Assembly: GCF_910592395.1 (NCBI RefSeq)
Contig: NC_088317.1
Location: 18,396,039 to 18,460,038 of the forward strand
Reading direction: 5' to 3'
Length of the DNA stretch: 64,000 nt
From: Lineus longissimus
Taxonomy: Eukaryota > Nemertea > Pilidiophora > Heteronemertea > Lineidae
In this document: positions 23,527-35,200 of the stretch, piece after piece
Position numbering within the stretch: position 1 is the stretch's first letter
Layout: every line of letters starts with the position of its first letter
The notes under the pieces: model-generated
The model's input: only the letters and a program-made list of their open reading frames with translations
The model's database searches: none
Told to the model about the DNA's origin: nothing
Made by a program: the position numbers and the translations under genes

Positions 23527-26254
23527 ATGCAGTCTCGAGCAAAGAAAAAGAAAAAGAGGAAACCTCGTCCACAGGATACTGATGAGTTTGTCTCGAGCGA
23601 AGAAGAGAACGTTGGACGCCAAATCGTGCGACCACCAGGCAGGAATATTGCCCTGTCTTCTCGTAAGGGGGCGTCGGACGAGGGGTCTGGTGCAGAGAGC
23701 TTGGATCTGAGGCTGAACCCAAATATGGCGGGGCATGTTGAGCTTCTTACGACAAGTGATTCAAATAACACCAACTCGTTTGAAAGTGTGGGCGAGAAAA
23801 AGAGGTGAGAAAACAAATTTTCTCCGCTCATTGATAGAAATGCAGGTTGCACTTTACTTTTAGCCTAATGACAGTTTGAGGTGATGAGATTGTGCCCTTG
23901 AAAACCAATCAACTTGATTAATCATTCTACCCTTAGATCATGAGATTAATTTAGGGACGAGAGATGGTTCTTGTAACCAAAGGTCATGGGTTGATCCAAT
24001 TTGTGGCTGTCCTTGTGTGAGCCCTCTTAGCCTAATTTGAGCTGCCACCCAGAAATGATCATGATTAAGATGAACGAGTAAAGAATTTATATTCCAATCT
24101 CAGAGCAGTATACTCCTAGTAGCTCCATGCTGTGGAATGAGACATGATAAGCCATTATGGCATAGGGCATACTTTGTATAGCTCGGAAAGAATTTTGCTA
24201 TGAAATGGTGCAAAGCAAATAATTTGATGAATTTCGAAACCATTTATTGTTTTAGGCGCATGAAGAATGGTAGAAAGGAGGGTGACCCATTCTTTCCCCT
24301 TGACGGCGACTTCTCTGAGACTGACACAAACGGAGAACACGAAGAAGACCCCTTTGATGAAGACGACCTAGACCGGGTGCTTTCAAAAGCCCGACCTCCA
24401 ACAGAAGTGACGATGAAACGCATCACGGGAGAGTTTGAACCACTAGAGGCATTGGAAGAGTTGTCAAGTGGCTCAGGGGATGATACAGAGTTCCCACCTC
24501 CGCCAGAATTTCCATCGCCTCCGCCGCCATTGTCGATGTGCGAGACTCTGCCCCTGCAGAGGAAGAGCAGCATGAAGCGGGCTAGCGACAGGAGCCCTAC
24601 TAAAGGTAGAGTGGTCGAAATAAGTCATGTCTCTTGTGCAAGATCCAATCTCGAAATTCTCTGGAAAACGCTGAGATATTTTCCCATGATTGGCAGCAAC
24701 CTCTTGAACAAGTTGCACTGGACTACATGTTTAGGTGGCAGACCTAGGCTCCGCCAGACCTGTCAAGAACTTGAGAGAGTAGCTTCGGACAGTGGCAAAA
24801 CACCATCATGCTGTTGATGTCTAAGGCATCAGGTTGCAGCCGAAAAAGGGGAAGTCCTTTGGTGTGCGGATCATGTTGGCTTTCCACTCACCCGATACTT
24901 CGGATCATTTCACTTCAAGCATAGTTTTCGCATTTCGTCTTTACTACCTCTCCTTGTTTCAGAAGAAGGCAAAAAGGAAAAGCGTGTCGTCTGGCAGATG
25001 GAAGCCGCAAACAAGTCCAATCAGTGTGACTTCGACCCTGTGACTGGCAAGTACACTGGATGCCACCAGGGGACCTACCCGGGTAGTGGGGGCGCTGGGT
25101 GCTCACCTGGTCCTGGATCTTCAGTCGCGCGGCGATGCTATGCGGAAGAATCACGATCATTGGATGGGTGTAGTAGGAAGAAGCCCGGTTATTGTGAGCC
25201 CGAGGTTTTCGTCTTGGGAAGTCAGCCCAGGTCCCTGGAGTGTAATAGAAACAGTAATGGAACCATCAGCAGTAGTAGTACAAGTAGCGTCGTCACGGTT
25301 ATCAATAACGAACCGGGATTCAAGCGGAGTCCGAGTAACTCCTCCAATGGGAATAAAAGTTCGAGTCCGACTGGTAGCTCTGGCTGCAAGGGTTCAAACT
25401 GCAGCGGGACTGGAAATGGAAATGGGAAACCAGTTATGCCGCCGAAACGGAGTCCACCTGGCGTGACTGTGTCTGGTAGAGATAGCCCAGCTCGTGGTGG
25501 TCCAGTAACTGCACCACGTGTGGGCCCAGCTACTGCACCTCGACCAGTAACGGCACCGGTCCCTCCTCCCGGGTCATCAGGACGTGGGAAACCTCTCGTG
25601 CCGAAACGTAACCCGGATACTACGCTATCCCATAACACACCACCAGCTAGTCCGCTAACGAGCCCAAGCCGTCGTAACCCAGGACCACCACTGACGGCAA
25701 AAAACTTGAGCGAGCTGAACGGAGGACGCCACCCCGACCATGATCATGATGACTGTTCAGCTCAAGGTGAGTTCCGTAACGTAGTAACGGGAAAACAATG
25801 GTGACGATTTATCAAACAAATATCCTTGGCATTGTATGTGAATTGAACAGTGTCTGATGTCCTTCTGAATTGAGAGCTAGCTGGAACTGACTTACCCAAA
25901 CATGCCATAGTAGCAAAACTGGGAAGATGCGTTTAGGCCATAGTCTTCCGTATTTTCAGTTGTTTGCAAAAGTTCAAAGATGTGAGTTTCGTTCTCGATG
26001 CATCGGAAAGCAAAACTTCGTTTTCATCTTCTGATGATATGGCAGTTCATGAGTTGAGGTCAAGTGGTTCGCCCAAAACGACAATCGAATATGTAATGCG
26101 TAGATATGGCTTTCTCTTCCAACCCAGGTGATGATAGTGGCGTAGGTTCAAGTAATGGAGACACAGATACGAGTAGCGGTCAGAGGTCAACAGAGAGAAT
26201 ACCGAGAACCGTAGGAACGGGGTCGGCAGCTGGGGGTGTGGCTGCAAAGAAGCA
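23527..26254 (+). CDS. Exons for the cytoplasmic region of the large protein
   Basis: Four exons encode about 520 residues without a hydrophobic helix. The start is strongly basic ([13 protein letters not shown]), then acidic ([13 protein letters not shown]), then proline-rich ([12 protein letters not shown]; later VMPPKRSPP and [10 protein letters not shown]). The PxxPxR-like and PPKR motifs suggest SH3 ligands, and RKSSMKR resembles a basophilic kinase site; both are inference. Exon 24963-25766 is the largest (268 codons) and is Ser/Gly/Asn-rich with scattered cysteines. A run HPDHDHDD near its end is histidine/aspartate-rich. In-frame stop TAA at 23521 precedes the first ATG, so that ATG is either the true start or a codon after splicing from 21104. 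Confidence 0.75.
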
Positions 26255-29200
26255 GTGAGTATTTATTGAGGTCCTTAGAATCTGTCCAATAGCCTCGCTC
26301 AAGATGAGTGAGGAGCAGGTGAACTGCCCTGAGTTATATGGTCAGCTTCTGTTGTTGACTTCACATTCACTTGTGACATTATTCAGACTTATCTCGTTCC
26401 CCATGACAGAGCTACCCTAGGGGCACTGATCTGGACAGCGCTTTAGATCTACTTATATTTCTTCTTCCAGTTTCATGATGACGTTCACGGTGTTCGGCCT
26501 CCTCGGCCTAATAGGTGGCGTGTACAGTCAGCTCATCACCCAGCCCGAGATCACAATCACAGTCTACGCACCAAGGGGCATCATCAAGAGTGGGTCCGAG
26601 GTGTACTCAAATGTTGAAAAACCCTCGCAGGTCGATACGTCAGATTGGCACAAGACGACACAAATCGTTTGGTATGGTAAGTTGAAATGTTATCTTTGTC
26701 CCTCAAGTGTCAGATTAGGCTGATTTGCTTGCCTACTACTGCATACCAGTTTCTAATGTCCTGTGTTTTATTCATTGTTTCAGAAGTGAAAGACGCATAT
26801 CTACCCAACCCAGAGAAGTTCAGAAAGACTTGCATCAATACGCGATGTAACCAAGGCTGTGATGTGAGGACGGGCGAGTGCTTGTGTCCGAGTGGGATGG
26901 TCCCTGATAAAAAGACACCATCTTCTTGCATAGGTTAGTAAGGATTGAGATCTTTGCTTTTCCAAGAAGTCTTCATCCTACAGGAGCGTAGAAAGCACAG
27001 TTGAGAACTGAAAGGCTAAATATGGATTCGAATCCATGACCTCTTTTTATGTGGCCAGAACTCGAACCACTACATTCAGATAACCTATACCTTGATTGTT
27101 ATCGGTATCCTTGAAAGTATACGCTCATTTCGATGGGCTACTGACTTGTGACCTAGGGCAAGCCGTTTCACTAACTGCTAGGATCAACAAGTGAAACCAA
27201 ATTAGGTGGTTCACAATACTACTATTACCTCTTACTTCAACATCTTCCTTTCAGATTTGAATGAGTGTTCAAGCAACCGAGCCCATCGATGCAGTCCTGA
27301 TGCTGTCTGCAGAAATGACCCTAAGAAGCCAGGAACATACGATTGTACTTGTAAATCCGGGTTCTATGGAGATGGTGAAACTTGTAAAAGTGAGTGAAGT
27401 ACCCGTGGAAGGGTTTTATTGGAGTTCAATTTCTATGGCCTTGAAGAACTGATATCTAATTATTCACCGAACATCTCGATGGGAGATTCTTTTCAATAGA
27501 GGATATGTCATCACATTGCTGTCTATTGCCACGTGTTTCCTGTCTAATTAGTGGTTGTGTCATCATCTGTACGTCATATTCAGGAATTTCGTAGCCTTAA
27601 AAACGTTTGGTAGTTTTAAGTACAAGAATGTCACTGTTTCTCATTAGCTTCGTAGGGGGCACAAATTTGCACTGAGCTTATTCACATAACGCACTGATTA
27701 TACCAGACATGTCAGAATCATCAAATATGACCAGGCTATAGTTCAGACACGTTGTAAGAGACAGCCTCAGGTTAGAATTCAGCTCATCTCATATCAGTTC
27801 TTGAAGGAGTGCATGCGTTTTCTATCGGCTTCTTTTTCGTTTAATGTGTGCGCAGGCATGACTGTTAATCATCAGTTAAGATTTGTTCCTAAAACCTCAT
27901 CATCAAAAGCAATAAGGAACAGAACAAGGAAATAATATATTTGATCATAATTTTACATAGATATGTTAGGGGGCTTGCATTATATGAACATAGAAGCCGT
28001 TGAGTGTAGAAACTACAGTGTGGCTGCTATAAACATGTTAAGAGCTGGTAGTTTTTGCATGAGAAGACTTGTTTTAGTGATTTACATTAATGGCATGTTT
28101 CCTGGAAGTTACAAATTGTGTAAGACTTGCTATCAAGTCCTATGACTTAAAGCGCCTCTTCGAACAGTAAAATCTGCATCCGTTTCCCAATGTTAAAACA
28201 ACATGGGGCAGATTCATTAGATTAACTGTTTTTATACCAGTTAATTGGAAGTTTAAGTTAGCCACCTTTGAAACAATCCGACAAATTTAGACTAACCCTT
28301 TCCCCACCCCCAACTCCAAAAACAAAATCCACAATATGAAATATATGCCTGCGCGTTTTTTTCTAAGTCTGCTGCACATTATGTTCAGTGTCTTCGGCTG
28401 AAGCTTTGTTTCTTTTATCAGAGCTTCCAGAGGGCGTTGTGGTACAAGTTAAAAAGCGCTCCGCTGATGACCCGCACGATTTTGAATTCGCCAATGGTCA
28501 TAGTCATGGTAACATAAAGGACATTTTCTTTTTGCTGTAGATGCTGTAAATGCATGTTCCCAGCATAAAATGTGAGATATGTTAGTAAAGCTCATTCAAT
28601 CTCCAAACAGGAATTCATGTTCTGAGGTCATACATTCCAGACTTCCACTTATGATGGCACGTTCTCAATGTACATTTGAACCTCATTGTAGATTGAATGA
28701 GTTTGACTTCAAATCAGTAACAATGACATTTTCATGTACATTTGATGCTGGCTTTGCTGTAAATTAGTAAAATGTGCATTTTTGATTCTGTAGAGAAAAA
28801 TTATGCCGCTAGAATTTTGTTGCTTTGTATGTATTGCAAGAATGTGCTGATTGTGACAGTTCATTTCAGCCATTCGCTTCACAATGTCCCATACCACAGC
28901 TAGGTAGTTGAAAAGTTTAATCAGACGTTGCTGAAAACGTCACTGACACTGATGGTGAACATGATCGCTAGCATAAACATAAAATCGTTTGGTCTACAGC
29001 CATTTTGCAAAAAGAAGCCTGTAAATACAAAAGGACGTTCTCCAAGCACATGCGCCTGTGATCTTCTGCAAGAATCTTAGAGTCTTGAAACAGAAGGGTG
29101 GCTTGTGTTGACTGCAACAAAACGACTTCCAATAAGTCTCGTTTCGGGCTGCGCAGGAATCTAACCAATCGAGTTTGAGAAAATTGAACATTTTAGGCCT

Positions 29201-32200
29201 GTATGCTGAGCAATAGATTGGTCTCGCTTGCACCAGCATATGAAACAACAGGAGAATGCTCTCTCACACCATGCAAACCCATCGGCTCCCTAACACTCAC
29301 TGCTTCGTCATAGACACGTGCACTAATGGGTAGATTTATTCGTTTCAGATTTGAGCCACCTATAGTCATAATCTGCCGTCGCATGCATTCAGTGGCAGAG
29401 TTCATGCATTGACCATTTGATTTGCTCAAGATGTATTTCGAAACTTTATGTAGTCGTTTTACAGCACGCATGTTGGCTAAACTGTTTTGATGGCCGGCTT
29501 AAATAAGAGGTTTAAAGAAAAAGAAACCAAGACAAATTCGATATAAATCAAATGGAGTTGGCCTAACAGTCCTACAAATGATGCTGCTATGTTGTCAATT
29601 GCATTGATTCTGCGTAATTCATCACTCAGCTCAGACTGTGCTGCCGTTAATTATCATTTTACCGTTGACACACGGTTTGCTGATTTCCTTTTTCCCTATG
29701 ATGTATTGAACCATCAACTAACATCCCTTCACCATATTTGCAGGTCGATTCTATAGTCATGTCATGAATAGTAAAACAATACTAAGAAAGAATGTGTACC
29801 TTTGAGAATTGGCAAAAGAATATGATCCTGAAAGACTTCTAAAAAGCATAATTTCACAAAATTTGTAACATTGTCGATTCATGATTTTGACTATAGGTGG
29901 GGCTTGCATGATAAAAAAATACTGATAGGAGTATAGATGCTGTACTTGTGTTAGGCTTAAAGTAGATAAAACAGTTAATGTTGTTCACACTATCAAACAT
30001 TAGTGTGCGGGTGGAACTTTGTTCGAAACTCGATTTGAAATTTGATGTGAATCCAAAGAACTTGTCATAAATCTGCTACCGTTGTAATTTAGGCCCCACC
30101 ACTTAAGTTTCGGTCATTGTTGATTATGCTCGAAATACACCGCACCACGACTTTGCATAATTATGATGCGGGAGCAATTTATGCAGCATATCACGGCCTA
30201 CTGCGTGACAAACTGGCATTTGACTTAATTCAGCACAGCATGACGCACGCACGCAGAAAATTGAGAATTGAAGTATGGCTCTCAAGAACATCATGATTGT
30301 CATATCAAAGTTGCATGAAACACAATGGATCTTTTAAATTGACAGATAAAAGGAGGCATTTGTTATAATGTCCTGATAACATAAAGCATGTTGCTGCTGG
30401 GTGGCTGTTAGACTGTGTAACCATAGACTGTTAGCCATTTCCATTGCTTGTACCAGGGAACATGAATTGGAGACAATGGACACAAGTTCAGAAGGGGACA
30501 GCCTATGCATACTCAGCCTTAGAGGCAAATGCATTGGGATCACTACGCGAAGGGTGAGCAAGTCTGTATCAACTTCCAAGTCCACTAAGTTCATTGCCAA
30601 CGTATCACATCCTTCATATCTCGTCCTTGCTTGATTTTTCCAGATTGTCATACTCCGTGTGAGAAAGGTTGGTACGAGACTGAGGACTGTAAGGACGGGA
30701 AGCAACGCAAAGTCTGCAGCCGTAAGTTAAGAATTCTGACTATCAACCTGACAAATTCTGTCTTGCTCGCCACAAGCATTTTTCTTGAAGTTTATTTTCT
30801 TGATTCCAGCGTGTACCAAAGGTTGCCCGCCAGAATCCTTTATCACCAGGAGCTGTGGTCGGAAAAATGACATTGCCTGTACGGGTAGGTACCGGTAGTC
30901 CAAAAATATTTTTTCACTTGTTTTTTTCTGCTCAAAATCAAGCAACATCATCAGTCCCAAAACTTTTTTGACTGTAAATTTTTTTTGTTTTCTAGCCTGT
31001 GCAGCACGATGCGGAGTCAATGAATACGAACATTCACCATGTTCTGGCAAAAGCAACCGACTTTGCAAGGGTAAGCATCTGTTCTATCTGTAGCTCTTTA
31101 ACCAATATGATCAAGCCAAGGAAATGTGCAGATTGGGAGCAGACTCCATCCAGCACATGTCCTTCCGACCTCCCATATGAAGAATAGAGAGGCATACTGG
31201 CCAAAGGACACCACCCTGACCACAAAGCTCTGGGCTCTGTCGCAGAACTTTCAAGGACTTTCTTCAACAAAGATGACATTTGGTCTCCGATTTTCACCTC
31301 AAGATTCATTCTCTGTTTCAGATTTATCGAAACTTAAATCACCGGGTGGCACAAACAATGTCAAGTACGAGGACATGATGAAAGTGAGGGATGTGAAGTC
31401 TAAGGCATTTACGTTCATAGGAGGAAACAACAGCACCATTACATTGGACAGAGGTGAGGGCTGATAGGGTACTGGCAAAGCTTAGGACATCGCGACCTGG
31501 TGCTGACTCTCACTAGGGTATTGCTCTATTGTGACAGAGATGTGACATCTATTCTGTCTGTGTTTTGACATGTATCCTAGTGAAAATCCGCTTGGGACAC
31601 CGAGACCCTATCTGATAAGTGTGACCCGCTCTACCAAAACTAGGCGCTTGTCGCATCTGAACTTGACAGGTTGATACGGACTTGTTGTTCATTTCCCTAT
31701 TGTAGACCTTTTGTGAAATGTGGCCAAATCAGTTTGTAATAGATTTCACAAAAGGTCTACAATAGGGAAATGAACAACAAGTCCGTATCAACCTGTCGAG
31801 TTCAGATGCGACAAGCGCCTAGTTTTGGTAGAGCGAGTCACAAGTAGCAAGTGCATTAGGCATGTCTCTCCCTGCTATTCAACAATGAAAGGCATTGATA
31901 ATGTTCCTGCCATTACCTGTTCAAAGCAGGTCTCTGGTGGTATCTTCTCCAGTTAAGCCCAGTAGATTCAAGACCAAGTAAAGTTCAATTTTCTAACATA
32001 CTAACTGAAGTTTTCTGTGAACTAATTGTGCATTCTGTTTAAGGTTCTGGCTATCAGATACGTATCCATCTGTCGAAGTTGAATCTGTCACCAGAGTACA
32101 TTGCAGTCAACCACTCCAAGTACAATGACAATGAGGCCTTCAAAGGGGACACCCAGATTAAGTCAGAATACTGCCCGTATCCCATGCCAGAGATGTACGA

Positions 32201-35200
32201 CCTTGGTGTCCTTGTTCATCACGTAAGTTATTTTGAAATAAGGGAGAGTTATTTCTTGGTCCCCAGCTGCACTGACCCTTCATAAAACCAACTTTGATAA
32301 TCCTGTGGTTGATAACCATGGTTGAGATAAAGAGCTGGATATCTATGAATCGTAGAGTACTTCAGAAGGAGCCACCACTTCACTGTTCGTGGAGTGGACA
32401 TGTCAATAGAGTCATGTGTTTGCATCAACCAATCCGAATTCTAGATGTACTGGGTACTCAAAATCACCTTCTGAATATTTTCAGAACGTGACCACCAAGT
32501 CCACCCTAAATGTCTGCCCAAATGGGGAGGACTGTGCCCTTGAAACTGGCTACTACATGGATCCCTACACATCTTGCACGACCTTCAAAGTCTACGGAAG
32601 ACTTCCGAATTTCCGCTCACGTGGTACAATACCCTGCAGCCGAGCGAATCAGATGACTGATATTTTCAACGTCAGTCCGGAGTTGAAGAAGACAGAGATG
32701 CTACTTGTCGACCGTGTGGCGAGGTTAGTATTGGACGCATGGTTGGTTTTTCCCGCTTCTTCTTGCAATGGAGAGTTGATACTATAGTTACTGACATGTG
32801 TGGTTCTGTTTAAATGCTTTTTGTGTTTGTTTATCAATACTCAGTGACCTAACACAAAAGACGACATTTGGGATCGTCTAAGAACGACTACATTTTTAAA
32901 ACTTACTAAGAAAGGAGTTTGAGCCTTCTAACTGAATTGGTCCAAGGTAAAGCCTGCACTAATACCGACGTCCGGTATCTGTAGTAATTGATTTCTTTGA
33001 TAGCCCTTGACGAAATTGTTGGTGCAAAGGACTCAGATATTTGTTTTGGCAAATAACTTCTTAGAAGTTTGAAGATTTTGAAGACAACAGGTAACAACCA
33101 GGGTCGTGAAACTTCCATTCCAAATGTATATATTTTTGATAAAACTAACATACTTCCCTCATAAATGGGCCAATTGCATGACTTGGAAAAGACCAAAGAT
33201 TTGATTAGGGGCATCAGTTTGTGATATGCTGTGTTGTGCAACGTAACTTTTGTTGTATTGGCAAATTGAAGATATTGTCAAGAACTTACTTTATTGGAAT
33301 GATGTCTTCAAGTTTAACCTGCTTTTTTCCTTGTGTACAGTACTAATAACGAACTTTGATTTCAGTAATTCTTAGGTGATACTACATGTAGTATTAGTGT
33401 TCTTGAACTACCTTATTTTGAAGGAGATACATACTACCATGATAAACTCACCAAGCTGCTTAGACACTCATTAAACAAATGGAAGTTTAATCAAATCTCA
33501 TGCAGTGTAGGAGTATGGTAGTTGCAACAAGTCAGTATATTTTTTGTCTGATGTTAGGCATTGGATGCCTTAGATTATGATATCAGTTGGCGATAATGGA
33601 AGAAACAGTCCTACGATTTTGGATATGGGAAGATTGAATACTTTACATTTCAATGACATAAATGAGGAACTTGCAATTCCTTGAATACTGGTGTAGCTCA
33701 GAGTTGTAAATAATTTCACCCAAATAGCACTTTGCACAAAAAGTAAGCTAGGAAGCAGATTGCAGGTTTCTTGTTAAGACTGAATGTGTTTAATAATTGG
33801 AACATTGAGATTGTTTTAATTGCCGATCAGAAGTAAGACGTAGTCCTTCTGTGCTGTTGTATTTAACTGCCTCCCTTCATTTCGACAGTGCATTGCTTTT
33901 ACATCTCTAGATATCGTCACTAGCTGTCTGATAAACTCTGTGCCAGTTGTACGTTGGAAATGTGTGAGATTTGTACGATAGATGTTTAACATGTTTAATT
34001 GACACTCGAAACTGCCTTAATGAACACCTGTCTAATAAAGTCACACTCTCTATCAAGAACACTAGTTTTTGCCCCAAGTTGTTGTTTTATTCATTTAATT
34101 TAAGCTCTCTTTTCATGACAGTTCTTGTCAGTCCTGAGGGTGTCCTTATAATAAAAGTTCTACGCATTTCTCTCTAAGAAGAAGACAATTTATTCACAAT
34201 TCAAAGCAATAAAAGGGTCATATTTTGTTAAACTTTTTGTTTTGTTTAAATAATTATGGCTACAACTGGCACATATTTTCGACTGTTCTACCAGTCTTTC
34301 TCAAATCGATTACAATCAAATGAAACGATCCATTCTACCTGATTCAGTGCATGCAAACTTTAAATATTTTTTCTTCATTTCATCCTTATTACAAAATTAA
34401 CCCTTTGGAACCCAGAGTGAGGTAATACATTAGATTTTCGTCTGTGTGTTGGAGGGGACAGGGCATCCTGATGCATCGTACTAAGGAAGCGCCTATAAAT
34501 AGGATCGTCTAGTAAAAATAGAACATTAAAGTATATCGAGTGACCATCTTTATACCCAGAGTTTTAATAAAGTTTCCAGTAGGTTGCGTTCAATTAGATC
34601 ACTGGTGATCATGGTCCTTAAGTTATGCAGTTAAAAATGATACTTCCAGTATGGCAGTAAAGTTTAAATCATGTTGATGTTCTCTATTACACACTTGTCA
34701 TGAATGGCCTTTGTTGTTAATTTTAGTCAACCATACACAAATTCGAGCATGAACTTCCACATTCTTTCAACCAGAGCAAAGTGCTATTTCCGAAACTTTG
34801 CGCTGCTGCTGCAGTAGTCAAGTGACATCCCGCAGCTGCAACCAGTCCTTCACATAAGTATTTTCAGCCATCTGGCCTTCTCATGGGCTGGTAGTTGAGT
34901 TGCTGTACAAAATGTTGTGTTACTTAGTTGAAAACAAAGACTTGTTTACAACAGTTGTGCAGAATTCTGATTTGTGTAACCAGTTTCAATACTAAGTGAG
35001 ATCACTAAATGTGTTCGAATCATTAACATGAACACCATTGACTACAGTCTGAAGTGATGAACATTAAAACAAGGATCCTCTAACACAAAATAATTTTGTC
35101 ATTAACTGAACTTCATAAAGTTTGAGACCTTCCCATTTAGTGGCGCCACTGTATGAGATTCAAGATTCCTTCGACCTCTCTTTCAACAGATTTTTCTGGT

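Noticed and set aside
25086-25466. Alternative plus-strand frame inside the 804-base exon
   Set aside because: The other frame is longer and is the only one phase-consistent with both neighbouring exons.
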